The translations under genes and the position numbers were made by a program. 64,000 nucleotides of DNA from Diaporthe sp. PMI_573 (taxonomy: Eukaryota > Ascomycota > Sordariomycetes > Diaporthales > Diaporthaceae). Location of the stretch: the NCBI GenBank assembly GCA_021399435.1, contig JAJTUP010000070.1:186001-250000 (forward strand). The letters are read 5' to 3'. This document shows, one piece after another, positions 45,645 to 57,834 of this stretch (its first letter is position 1; the number at the start of each line of letters is the position of its first letter). The notes under the pieces are model-generated. The model searched no databases and was not told the DNA's origin. It saw only the letters and a list, made by a program, of their open reading frames with translations.

Positions 45645-47045
45645 ATGACTGAAACGATCGCGCCGGATTACTTGGTGATTGGCGCAGGTACTATGGGAAT
45701 CGCTTTTGTTGATACCCTGATTACAGACACAAAGGCCACCGTGGCTGTAGTTGACCGCTACGCTCGCCCGGGCGGCCATTAGACAGTTGCGTATCCTTTT
45801 GTAACCCTGCATCAGCCATCTGCATTCTACGGCGTAAACTCTCGGCCCCTTGGCAACGGCAAGATCGATCAGGTTGGGTGGAACAAAGGCATGGGCGAGC
45901 TCGCGACTGGGGACAAAGTATGTGCCTACTATACCAAGGTCATACACCAGACTTTGCTCCCATCTGGCCGTATCACGTATTATCCAAAGCATGAATAGAT
46001 AGGCAATGGGCAATTCAGGTCAATTCTTACAAACAAGGTTATCCGCATCAGACACAATACCCGGATCGTGGATAGGACCTATTTAAGGGTGAAAGTCCCC
46101 TCCATAAGCCCGCCTCCCTACAAGGTCGCCAAAGACGTTAGTCTCATCACGCTCAACAATCTACCGAAAGTTTCACGGCCCTATGGTAGATACACTGTTG
46201 TCGGTACCGGTAAAACCGGGATTAATGCCTGCCTATGGCTCGTGGCCAATGGAATTGATCCAAAGGACATCTCGTGGATCATGCCCCGAGGCTCATGGTT
46301 ACTTGATCGTGCCGGCCTGCAGCCTGGGTCTCAATTCTTTGAGACAACCGCGGCTAGGCTCGCAGAGGTTAATGAAGCGATTTTATCGGCCTCATCGCTA
46401 GAGGACCTATTCCATCGGCTCGAGGCTTGCAGGGAGCTGATGCGGATAGATGACAAAGTGTGGCCCACCATGTGGAAGTATGCCACGGTCTCCCACGCCG
46501 AGCTCAAACAGCTTAGATGAATTGGGACGATAATACGGCAAGGACGAGTCGTACGCACTAATGCGGACAAGGTGACGCTTGAAAACGGCATTCACGAACC
46601 CGTACCGGACACACTTTACATCGATTACACTTCCGATGCTCTACGCAAGCTGGATCCAGTGCCAATTTTTGATGGCAATCGCATCACTCTTCAGCCAGTC
46701 CGTCGTTGCCAACAAGTCTTCAGCGCTGCTTTCATCGCCCACGTCGAGGCCACTTATGGAGATGAGAAAGTCAAGAACGAACTTTGCCGCGTCGTCCCAC
46801 ATCCTAATGAGCCCATAGACTACCCCATTGGCTCCTTGCATACGCGTCAGAACACTATGCGATGGGCTGCAGAGCCAAAGACAGCCGCCTGGCTTAACCA
46901 AACACGTCTAGACATGGTTCGCACCATTAGAGAATCAGCGCCTGAGCACCTTAGGGAATCTGGGAATTCCGATGCTGAGAAAAAGGAGAAAAAGGAGAAA
47001 GCTGAGCGTGTCTGTGTCAAGCTTGCTCAGCTGGCGAAGGTTTAA
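45645..47045 (+). pseudogene. FAD/NAD(P)-dependent oxidoreductase pseudogene
   Basis: A single 467-codon frame from ATG 45645 to TAA 47043-47045 with exactly three internal stops: TAG 45780, TAG 45996 and TGA 46518. Without these it reads continuously. The N-terminus APDYLVIGAGTMG is an FAD-binding Rossmann GxGxxG motif. Next come AYPFVTLHQPSAFYGVNSRP and the second dinucleotide motif YTVVGTGKTGINACLWLVAN, typical of a flavoprotein monooxygenase-like NAD(P)/FAD-binding family found in bacteria and fungi. The first stop follows GGH where Trp is usual (TGG to TAG); the third fits CGA to TGA. All are transitions of the RIP kind. Codon use is otherwise GC-normal, so decay is recent. Confidence 0.85.
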
Positions 47046-48091
47046 ATGTCTTCCTACTAGCATTCATGCACAACACTGCAGGTTCCGTTTTAGATAGATC
47101 CCCGGATATGCTAGAAATTCTATGTTATTCTTAGTTTTAGTCTCCTAACCTTGGGGCTTCCCCACGAATATTTGCGAATATGGGGAGATTCGCGTATCCA
47201 CTCCCTCACATGAATCTCGTCTTCAGCCTCATCACTCAGGCTACATGGGTCCTTACCCCGAATTAGCTAGCAAGAATAGATTCAATGGATAATGTAGCGG
47301 CATAGTACTCAACATCTCATGATGGCTTAGTTGTTAGCCCTTTGTATTGGTAACATTTTAAGCTAGGTCACTTTACCTGCCCATCTTCGCCTTATAACCG
47401 AGGCTGACTACACTGTGTTCCCTGCTGTTATAAACACGATCCCTTACCGGTGGACCACCACCACACAAAAAAACGCCCCAATGTATTTCTACAGGCCCTT
47501 CTCGGAGCAGTGACTGCCGGTGGTGGTGGGCCCCGATCTAGGACGACAGTTCACTGCAGACTTCAAAGACGACATCTCAAAGATCATGGGTATCGAGTGG
47601 CTGCTGTCGTCCACCCAAACCACCTGTCCAGGTGAAATGTCGAGCCTCATCACAAGCATTGCATCTGTGGCGTTGCCTTTTTGTGAGCCCTCGACACTTG
47701 CGGGGTGTTGTGAAATGCCCAATGAAGCCTCAGACCTCCTTCGTAGCGGCTGACGGGTGGCTGGGATGGTTGCACAAGTGTAACGAGGCTTCAGCTATCC
47801 CCGACGACAATCCTGCCATGCTCAAGTCTCCCGCAAGCGAGCTGGCGCAGTGCTATGGCATCCATCCGTTTACATCATTTCGAGCCTTGGCGTGATGCAC
47901 CTCTATCCACGGTCATCTCTTAACCATCGTTCAACGCCTTATAGACTATTTGTATTTTTTGAGTTCCTCTACTAAGCCGGAACGACAATAATTATCCAGT
48001 AGGACAAGTAACAATATTGGAGAAAATGACAGTCAAGTTGTTCAACGCCTTATAGACTAATCCATCTCACTCTCGAGGTCCTCCGCCCGCC
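47046..48091. other. Island spacer with 20-bp direct repeats
   Basis: 1.05 kb with no supported gene. Two perfect copies of GTTCAACGCCTTATAGACTA lie at 47929-47948 and 48040-48059, 91 bp apart. The GC-normal stretch 47470-47900 has overlapping short ORFs in three frames (plus strand 47520-47753 the best) without a recognisable family; it may be a gene relic. Confidence 0.45.
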
Positions 48092-48881
48092 ATGAACCCA
48101 GAATCAACAGACAACTGCGGAAGACCGGACAGTAGCGACGAGGGCTCGCCCAGTGGCAGCCCAGTTTTGCTGAATGGCATCAATCAGGCCCGACATGTTC
48201 AAATACTACATAAAAAAGTGCCGCATGCATTTGGAAAGCACGATCAAAGACGTCCGGCCTAGCATGGAGACGCTGTCGCGCCGCCATGCGTCCTTCTCAC
48301 ACCTCCTCTGCGCCATGGAGGAGTTCGAAGCTGACTTCCCTGCGATGTTTGGAAACGACTTTCACCTGATTGGAGATTGGGACGGGTTGCAGAAGTTCAT
48401 AATCGACTTGAACGTTTCCATGCTAATTCTGCTAGAGATTGTTGACGCCGCCATCTACGACGCCCTCGACCTTCTCGACCTCGATCTTTCTTTGAATGAC
48501 GTTCCAGGCAGGAATACAATCTTGGTTCAGCCAGTGAAAGAGGGAGACAGAATACATCGACTCAGAAGGACAAGATTGGTCGGCGAAATGACCAGTCGTA
48601 TACAAGCACTGGCTGCTGTCTTGAGGGACCTTGCTTCCAAGGCCGCCGGCCTTCAATTTCGAGTGTCGAAACAAGAGTTTCAGGGGTCGACGGAGCAGTC
48701 TTCGGACAGCCCTGACTCCCGTGGCCAGTTCCGATATGGAGAAGAACTTGACTCAGTAGCCGGACAAATTTGGATGCTGACAATACTCCCGGGGAGTGTC
48801 GGCGACCCAATGAATTCCACCTCTCGAAGTACAGCTCCTAAGCGACAACCCGTTGAAGAAAGTCTGTCATACGGTTATTAG
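48092..48881 (+). pseudogene. Hypothetical fungal ORF, probable frameshift near 5' end
   Basis: An ATG at 48092 opens MNPESTDNCGRPDSSDEGSP and ..VLLNGINQA, then runs to a stop within ~170 bp. From about 48180 a second frame (ATG 48174) runs 235 codons to 48881: PDMFKYYIKKCRMHLESTIK, ASFSHLLCAMEEFEADFPAM, SMLILLEIVDAAIYDALDLL. It is largely helical with a Ser-rich tail. Both segments look protein-like, and no splice signals join them, so a one-base indel or an alternative short start is likely. The family is not recognised. It is GC-normal and bordered on both sides by transposon DNA. Confidence 0.45.
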
Positions 48882-49364
48882 AGTAAAGAGTAGGTTTATA
48901 GTAGGAGGTTTTAAAGAGAGGTTTATAATTAAAGGTATAGGAATATAAGTTCGGAAAGCTTATATATTTAGATAACTTTTATGTATTGTTATTGAAGTAG
49001 ATGGGATAATAAATCTTTTTAAACTAGGAGCTAAATTACTTATCTTTCCCCCCTTATCTTTTCCCCCTTATCTTTCTCCTAGTACTAACGTATTAGTAAA
49101 TGCGGATGCGGTGCTTAGGTGCCAAAGATAAGGTGAATCTCTAATATTCCTCTTCAATGGCCCCCATCAAGTACTGGAACAAGACCTGATTATTGTCGTT
49201 CATCCCAATTAATCCGGTGAGGGTTCCTACTTTCCCTACCAGGCGTCCGGAGATCTCCATGGAATTCAAAGGGAATGGGTTCGGATTCGAGATGAGACCA
49301 AGTTATATTACTGTGTATTCTGCGGGCTTCATTGTCTTCGTTTGACTCCGTTGGAAGGGGATGC
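48882..49364. other. Spacer before the second Copia element
   Basis: 483 bp. The first 200 bp are AT-rich with a purine-rich patch; the remainder is GC-normal with no gene. It ends at GATGC, the target duplicated by the downstream element. Confidence 0.5.
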
Positions 49365-49629
49365 TGTGGGTTTGGTGGGCAGCCAAAAGGGCGGTCCGCG
49401 ATGGACCGCCGTTTTTGCTGGCCAATCAGAAGGGCCGGATCGGCTTAGTCAGCAGAAGGGCCAGCTATTATAGCATGCGCTTCGGCGCCCACGGCGACAA
49501 TAGCTTCCCTTCTTCTTTCTATAGCAAGAATCAGAACCCATACCCAGACACGTACGGTGGTTCCTTTTACTCGCCCCTATTTACACGTACAAAGACCCCC
49601 TAACCTAAGGCATCAGGGCCGTACCAACA
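49365..49629 (+). repeat. 5' LTR of the 7.2-kb Copia element
   Basis: 265 bp, aligned without gaps to 56270-56534, with about a dozen differences by eye, nearly all A/G or C/T. It contains an inverted GGCGGTCCGCG..CGGACCGCC hairpin near its start. It presumably carries the element promoter. Confidence 0.93.
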
Positions 49630-50999
49630 CTGATCAGTGATTAACTACGCGTCAGTCCCTGACAGCTAGGTCCGAAGAGGTAGATCCATCACCAGACCTT
49701 CGCCAACCTTATCAGCCAGCAAGCAGTCAACAGCCAACAAAGCAGACCACGATATCTACGCTACACGATCGAAAGGAAGCAGCCACTACTGACCGGTAAC
49801 CAGACCAGGCAGTCGTCGTTACTAGTACCCCAGGAGATCCAGCCACTAAAGACCAGAAGTTCCTTTTCTAACAAACCCCCGGATACAGCCGGGCTCTGCG
49901 TCACGAGAAGTATCACGAGAAGACAACCATCGCCCATACCAACCCGTCTATGCTAACGACGACCTTCTACATGAAGAACCGACTATTTAGCAGTACACAC
50001 CATCGCGCCTTCTCTACACCACCCTTCCCTTAAGCAAAGAACACCCTCACAGCCTCGTTCTTTTACTCCTTCCCCTTCTTCTACAAAAGGGCTTCTTTTT
50101 ACCACATAAACAACTACCAGCAGGGCAGGTACCGACCTTAAACACTTAACCTGTCGTTTACGCACAAACCTCTTTCCCAGGCCCCCTTACATTTCGTAGC
50201 TAGGGCCCGAGCACCCTGTTCTCGGCATCTCCTTCCCTTTCTACTTAGTTTCCACAACTTGTTAGCACAATAACTACTCGAAAGGGCAACTCTACCCGTT
50301 AGTCTACGCAGTAATAGTTGCCGCTTACCGATAACCACCACCTACAGGTAAATGGTTCTTATACCAGTCATAAGCCATAGCAGTAAGTATCACGATACCC
50401 TCTTTTCTACAGATCCGAGGCTACCAGGAAGGCTACGGCTACCTCGTCGCTACTAACGACGGCGCCCCTGCCCCAGTACCATTACCGCTACTCGGTAGCA
50501 GCGGGCAACGGTACCTCTCTCTCTTTCTCTCTCTCATCCAGATCTCTTCACCACTTACCATTACGGCGGTATACTAGTTCTCGTCACCACTATTCACGTC
50601 AAAGCCAACGTCGCCAACTATAGCGGCAGCAGCTCCTTACCCTTCATCGCCTTCGACTTGTTCGCCTTCACCTTCTCCTTCTTCTAGTCTCCCAGAAGTA
50701 AACAAACAAACCACCTACTAAAGAAGCACGAATATCATAGCAGCTAGTCCTCCTCCTCTTTCTTCTACTAGTCCTTCTGCTTATCCTCCTTCTGGTGGTT
50801 CCCCTCCTCCGGTAGGCCTAAATAGCCATCCTTAACTACAACAGGAACTACACCTAGTAGTTAGTCCCCCTCTTTTTCTTCTCGCTCAGAAGACAAGACC
50901 TTCTTACCCAGAAGCACTAGAAGATAGCTAAGGCTTCTTCTTCTTCATCCCAAAGCATACCCCTAGCAATAGACACTAGCACGACAATAGGATAGCACC

Positions 51000-53900
51000 C
51001 CTCAGACCATCTTCAAGTCTACTTAGACTCCCTTCCCAAGCAATACACTATACCTACTAATAGCTAGACCCAGATCAACTTTACTCAATAGGATACACCA
51101 AGTAACCCTTTAGATAGGGACAAAACAAACATAATAACATACCTATTTAAGGCCATAGACAAGCTACGATAAATTAACCTTATCAACAGCAATCTTCTCT
51201 ACAAGTATTAGGCCTATTTCAAGGGATAGACCATTAATAGCTTCAAAGCTATTGAAAGCCGCTAGCAGTTAGAGCTACAACGCTTCCTCCAGGCCCGCAG
51301 CATCTTCTCAGGTAACAAAAGGAGTACCTATACAGCTAACTAGCTTATTTCCCTTCTTAACAAAGAACGCTATCCTAAGTAGCCAGAAGACAAGGCCCAC
51401 GAGGTTGAATTCATACCTAAATCAAAGATAGCATAACAATTTCAAAGATCACCCAGAAGGGATACCCAAACACTAGCTCCTTCTACCCTAAGCAGCAATT
51501 TCCCACCTACCCCTATCATCAAATCAATAAAATACTCAAATAGGCACTAAACATAGCCGCTACCACCTAGCATACTTCACAGGGCCCCAATAGTCACATA
51601 GTATAACATAATCCCGGGCCCAGAAAGCTAATAGATATCACATACCCCAGGGACCCCGTATGCCCGGAACGGCCCTCTTTAGCCTGAAATTCCATACAAC
51701 CCCCGGGAGGAATACCCAGCCTAAACACTAATACCATAGCACTAGTAGCCCTAACTATAGAACAACTACCAGGACCTCCCTCCTCACTACGTACCCAACG
51801 TTTAAATAGAGCCAGAATAGATAGCTTACTTTCTTAAGAGCTAGGACCCAGCATAGAAGTGGAGTAGTGACCTATACAACCTCTTAGATGATAAAATCAA
51901 GGTGTTTTTAAATATCTACTACTTTAATAAGGTCAACCCTAGCCAATTTCATACCCTACTTCCCTAGATTCTCACTAGCTATACTGAAAAGTACTATCTT
52001 ATATATGTTAATATCAACGATAGCTTCGCCTAGGTATACGCCAAGCTAAAGACCTATTTCGACACCAATACCAACCATTAGTAATACTTCAGCAACTAGA
52101 CCAGCCTAACCTTCTCTAACATACATAAAGACCCTAAAAACACTAAGAAGAACCCACAAGAAGTACTACAAGCCCTACTAGATAAGCTTCAACTATACCA
52201 ACAGGCACTTGGCCACGGCTACAAGGGTAACGATACTCTCAGAATAACCATTCTTCATACCTACAAGGGCATGCTAGACTTCAAATACACACTATTTACA
52301 CCCTCAGCCCCATGCAAGAAGCTATTCCAAGACCTCCACACCTCTCTTAATCTAAGTCTAAAGCATAAGCAGCCTTCCTAGCACTTTCTTACTAGTCCCG
52401 GCCTATCTATTGATAAAGGCAACAACGAGACTTACTATCTCAATCACTACTACACCAACAATAAGCAGAGCAGCCGTAGTGCCCCCAGAAGGGCCACCAC
52501 GCGCCCACCACCACCACAGGAAGCCCCTCGGCCACTAGACCCAACCAAGAAACGTTGCTTCATGTATAGCAAAGAAGGCTATTAGTCTACCAACCATACA
52601 ACCAAAGAACGCCAGCATACCCATCATCAGTTCCTAATAGCCTACAAGCATACCCAAGAAGCTACCCATAGCAGCAAAGTTAATACCTTCTTGGCTAGTA
52701 TAGAGGATACTAAAGGCACGCCTACCAGCCAAGTAACTACCACCAAAGAAGACAACAATAGTAGCTATCTAGCCCACCACTTCCTAATAGATTCAGCCTT
52801 CCTCCACTATCTAGACCCCTCGTCAGCAAAAGAGCCCGAGGATAGCAACAAGACCATCACCAACATCTTCCTTCTCAAAGACCGCTACTCACACTACAAG
52901 TTTTAGGAAATCATACCAGATACCAGTACCACCAAGTACTCTACAATAGGCCACGAGCAGTATCTAGCCCTCTAGCAAGAAGACCCGAGAATTAGTCTAG
53001 ATCCCTCACATACTAGCAAAGCTACTATAAGGTTCAGCAAAGGGTTACAATCCTCGTCAAGAGGCACAACTACCATTACCACGCTACTCAGGGATATCAT
53101 GTTTCACATAATCAATACCCCAACCCCCTTCCTACTCTCGATCAAGGATATAGATGCCCTTAGTATATTCCTCCAAAACACTACTAACAAGCTAGTATAA
53201 CACCAGCCTAACGGTACCAAGGTAGTCATCCTAGTAACAAGGAAGTAGGGCTACCTATAGTTCTCCCCCTTTAGCCACAGTCCTGCTTCCATAGCCACTT
53301 TCCTCACCAAAACAGAGCTTCAGTAACTACATCACCAGTTCAGGCATCCTTCAGTTAACCAGCTAAACTATCTCTTGACTAACGCTAGCTACCCAGCAGA
53401 GGTAGCAGCTCTAGAAGCCATATCCAAGTTTTACCACCATTACCAGCTAAACACTAACACCCCTAAACAGTTTAAGTTTATATTGAAAGATAATGTTAAC
53501 TTTAACTATAAGCTACTTATTAACGTCATATACCTAAAAGGTTACCCAGTACTACACGTAGTAGACTCTACTACTTCTTTTCAAGCCACTCGCTTCCTCA
53601 GATCCCTTTTTACTAAAGATATGTAGGAAGTACTCTGGATGATGTGGATAGATAGCTATTTAGGACCCCCTGATTAGCTGGTCCACGACACCAGCACCAA
53701 CTTCACCTCTATAGAGCTTAGAAACAAGGCCAGACTAATAAGTATCACCTATAAGCAGGTACCCACGGAAGCCTATTAGTCAGTAGGTAAGGTGGAATAG
53801 TATTATGCCCCGTTATACTGTACTTTTAATATACTCTACACCGAGCTATCTAGCTCGTTTAGTAACGACGCCATCCTCTAGATAGCCGTGAAAGCTATTA

Positions 53901-56150
53901 ACGATATAGCTGGGCTAGATAGGCTAGTACCTATACTACTCGTCTTTAGTACCTTTCCCTAGATAAACACCGATTCACCGCCTTTACCATCAATACTAAA
54001 GAGAGCTGAAGCTATTACCAAGGCTATAAAAGCACTTTAGAAGGCCTTGGTAGAGCAGCAGCTTAACACCATACTTTACAACCACAACAGGCCAGACGTC
54101 ACTAGCCAGTTAACATTACCGTTATAAAGCAAAGTCTAGGTATAGCAAGAAAAGGAGGGCTAGTAGGGACTATTTAAACTACTAGCCACGGAAGGGCACG
54201 ACGTTACCATTAACTTACCTAATAGCCCTGTAAGATTCTGGTCGACTACTGTTTAGCCATACTATCATGAAGAGCCCAGCCCCGGACTGGAGGCCACAAA
54301 CAGCACCATAGATAGTACCACCACGCACCTAGCAGGTACCCTAGAGGGCCACCCTGCTGAAGGTAGTATAATTCACATCCATAGCAACGATCCCCCAGCA
54401 CCACGGTACCATAGCCACCTACGACACCTTACTACCAGCCTACATACTATACTATCATAAAAGGAAGAGGATAACTTCAAGCTAGCAACTTAACTACGCT
54501 TAGATAGCATCATCACGATACCTAGTACCCCGTTTAAGGAATCCAATACTTCCAAGATAGACAATCTAGTAGTATGTAACATCTTTAACTTCAAGTGCTT
54601 CAACCCCATTACCCATAGGGCTATTCAGCTATTCAAGTCCTGTATAGTACATAAAGTCAAGAATAAGACCACCAAGCTGTATGAGAAGTTACACCTTGTG
54701 GTCCAGGGGTATAATAACGTAGGCAAGAAGGATATCCTTACCCAATTACCAATAATTTAACAGGTTAGCCAACAGCTGATTATAGTACTTACCCCGTCCC
54801 TCTTATAAAGAGGAATAATGGTTAAACTTTATGATGTTACCTAAGCATACCCTTAGTTAAAGTTAAGGCTATTTCAGCCTATTCTAGCCTAGCTACCTAC
54901 AGAGCTAAGGCCACGATACCCTCTAGGTATAATTATGAGGGTAATTAAGCCCCTATATAGTATTACCGAAGCAGGTATATACTAGTAGGCAACATACTAT
55001 TACCACTATTATAAGTAGTTAAAGATAAGGATGTTGACTTTTGACCTATACCTTCTTATTATAGAAGGCCTAGTAGAATCATTTGGGCTAGTAGGAATAC
55101 AAACTAACAATACCCTTATTCTCAGTACCCCAGCTTTTTCAGCTAAAGAAGAAAAGAAGATCTAGAAGGTAGGGATTATCTATAAGCTGAAAACAACCCT
55201 TAAGCCCACTAGCCCTATTAACTATAATAGTACACAGCTATTGCTTCAAAGGAATGGGTCTCTCAACATTAACCAGAAGGGCCAAGTAGAAAAGATCGCC
55301 ATAATCAACCAGAAGTCACCTAACCAGGCATAACGCTACCTTGAATAACAGGCCCAAGGGGTATACATAGCCTCTATCTACCAGCCAGAAGCAACGTTTA
55401 ACCTCTCTATTACTACCCAAGCCTAATCACCCATAGACAAAGACTATACTAAGCTGAATAAGCAACTTAGGTAGCAAATCAACAACCTTACTTATAGGCT
55501 CAGATACATACCCCTAGACCTAACCACCACCAAGCTAGTCATCTTCATCAACAGCTTATTTACCAATAACCAGGACTTGAGCTCGCAAATCAGCTTCATA
55601 CTAACGTTAGCTAACAAGGAGTTAAACAACAACAATACCCAGCAGAAGATACATAGAAACATCTTACACTAGGCCTCAACCAAGTACAAGAGGGTAATAA
55701 GAAGTATACTAGCGTCAGAGATCTACAGGATAGCCAACAGCTTCGACATCACCACCGTAGTATCTACTACGCTTTACATCGTCACCAACCAGCTAGGGCT
55801 TCCCCAGATACCCCTCATCATCTATACCGACTCATACTCGTTATACGAGTACCTAGTCAAGCTCAGGACCACCAAAGAGAAGAGGCTAATGGTAGATATT
55901 CTCACCCTCCACCAGTCATACGAGAAGAGGGAGATTAGCAAGATCCAGTAGATTCACAACAACAACAACCCGGCAGACGCCCTAACAAAGTCATCACCAA
56001 ACAAGGCACTGGAACGCTTTGTGACAACAAACGAGCTAACAGTACATATCGAAGGGTTTGTAGACCACCCTCATTTAGCCAGCCGGGACAGCCAATAGGA
56101 GGACGCCTACGGGATCGTTAGGGCACGCCAGAAGGGCCCAACAGTTATTT
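51000..56150 (+). pseudogene. Copia gag-pol relic (7.2-kb element)
   Basis: Plus-strand remnants in order. Zinc knuckle: KKRCFMYSKEGY then STNHTTKE, a cysteine changed to Tyr. Protease-like HHFLIDSAFLHYLD. Integrase zinc-binding region KFYHHYQLNTNTPKQFKF, where CHHC reads YHHY, then NVIYLKGYPVLHVVDSTTSF and MWIDSYLGPPD. Reverse transcriptase IIMRVIKPLYSITEAGIYW. RNase H YTDSYSLYEYLVKL with NNNNPADALTKS. Frames are cut by TAG stops where Trp (TGG) or Gln (CAG) is expected. Cys-to-Tyr and Trp-to-stop changes are what G-to-A mutation on the coding strand gives. Confidence 0.88.
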
Positions 56151-56269
56151 AAGGTATTTGGTCATTTAGGCGTTTGGGCAGTTGCGTGTATTTAGGCGTT
56201 TATATACTTTTTAGCCGTTACGCCGTTCTGTTAGGTATACTTTCTTTTAAACATTTAAAAGACTGCCAG

Positions 56270-56534
56270 TATGGGTTTGGTGGGCAGCCAAAAGGGCGGT
56301 CCGCGACGGACCGCCGTTTTTGCTAGCCAATCAGAAGGGCCGGATCAGCTTAGTCAGCAGAAGGGCCGGCTATTATAGCATACGCTTCAGCGCCCCCGGC
56401 GACGATAGCTTCCCTTCTTCTTTCTATAGCAAGAATCAGAACCCGTACCCAGACACGTACGGTGGTTCCTTTTACTCGCCCCTATTTGCACGTGCAAAGA
56501 CCCCCTGACCTAAGGCATCAGGGCCGTACCAACA
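56270..56534 (+). repeat. 3' LTR of the 7.2-kb Copia element
   Basis: 265 bp, the full-length partner of 49365-49629, followed directly by the GATGC target duplication. Confidence 0.93.
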
Positions 56535-57834
56535 GATGCAGTAGTTATGGTCAGATTACTGCGGTGATGAACGCCGTGATCGATGAATCATGTGGGATAG
56601 TCCCAACATGGTGTCCAGGACGGCGTTTCGATAGTCTCACTGTGTCTGATAGGGGTTGAAAATTCGACACAAGACAGAATTCCTAACGAATTTCAGTCTA
56701 TTGTAGGCGGTGAAAATTATTAATTCCGAACTGCCACGTGTGGGTCTACAACATTCGATATTGAATGATCAGTCTAGGCGTTACAAGGCTGTTTATTCAA
56801 GCTTCCACATCTATTCTTGGCCTTGACTGTAATGTGTCCCGTCTAGACCAACTTGAATTGGTTCAGTGGCGAGCTACCGACGAACTGATAGGCCGTGTGA
56901 ACAAAGAGGCCATATCCTTCCAGAATATTCGCAGTGCAACATCCGACGCTCAGCGTATAATCGGATATTTGTTGACAAAGTTATCCGTGTACCATTGACT
57001 TTGAACGGCACGTGCGTCTTTGTTCTTGTACGACAGCCGCGAGGACAATGATCGTTCTGTATAATTAGTACACTGGAAAGTCTATATCCAGCACGCTTTA
57101 GGTTCTTGGGCCGAGTAATCTGGCCTATCAAGTCAAAGAGAAAATGTCTAGAATCAAGTTTCTCGGGCAAAACACCAAACATTATTTATAAGCCGGGCGG
57201 GTTCTCCGCCCTCCGAGTTTTAATCTCACCAGAGACAACGACGTTGTCGTCACTAATCACATTAGTTCTTCGCCGCCATTGATGCCCCTTTGAACGGATC
57301 GGTGCTCCCGAAGACGTAAACATGGAATCTAATTACACTTCACGGAAAGAGAGGGCCAAGACATGGGCCTATGTGTTGTGGCAGTGTCGTCATATCTTTC
57401 AGCCTCTTCTACTCATTCGATGACCCATCCGTTGTCCCCGTCCTGCTGAAGGACGCACCTCTGTCTCGCTCAGCCGCCTATGATGCCCTCCAGACAAATT
57501 CATGTGGGGCCTTCATTTCCTCTCGTGATGATCTCGGGATACCGTACCCATGGCCATTATGCCGTTCGGGCCAAGCTGCTGTATCCAGCCCTGATGGCTC
57601 TGAACATATTCACCTCTTCGCCGGATTATGTCACTTCGCTCTGCTGTGCCTGTTGATCTATCCCGTACTTGTAGTCAAAGACTTGCTCCAAATCATAGTA
57701 TGCTCAGAATGATATAAAGAGAGCTCACAGGGGTTGGGCTTGACATCCACCATCTCGCCATAGGATCACGTTGAGCGGTCATATGAACATCTTTGCCACA
57801 GGATACTGTAAGACAATCGTTACTATTCACCACT
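56535..57834. other. GC-normal upstream region of the mucin-like gene
   Basis: 1.3 kb without a supported gene. A 113-codon frame at 57371-57712 has two hydrophobic segments but no recognisable family or good start context. The last 120 bp form the promoter of the secreted-protein gene. Confidence 0.4.
57713..57719 (+). promoter_or_regulatory. Probable TATA box of the mucin-like gene
   Basis: TATAAAG located 116 bp upstream of the chosen ATG, a normal distance for a fungal TATA element plus 5' UTR. Confidence 0.45.

Larger units (their letters stand above)
49365..56534 (+). mobile_element. Copia-type LTR retrotransposon, 7.2 kb, stop-riddled
   Basis: 7,170 bp with 265-bp LTRs at both ends (49365-49629 and 56270-56534) and a perfect 5-bp target duplication, GATGC (49360-49364 and 56535-56539). 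LTRs start TGTGGG/TATGGG and end GTACCAACA. Coding is on the plus strand in Ty1/Copia order: zinc knuckle ~52550, protease ~52770-52900, integrase ~53370-53680, reverse transcriptase ~54880-54990, RNase H ~55830-56000. The internal reading is collinear over kilobases but interrupted mainly by TAG. It is clearly a different family from the 35.6-43.9 kb element: the LTRs are unrelated. Confidence 0.94.

Noticed and set aside
49630..56269. Recoding of TAG as a sense codon to explain kilobases of readable sequence broken only by TAG
   Set aside because: The TAGs sit where Copia proteins have Trp or Gln and co-occur with Cys-to-Tyr changes, so G-to-A/C-to-T mutation (RIP) explains them; all other genes use TAG as stop normally.
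57371..57712. 113-codon frame upstream of the mucin-like gene
   Set aside because: No recognisable family, poor start context and overlap with the likely promoter region; hydrophobic content alone is not enough.
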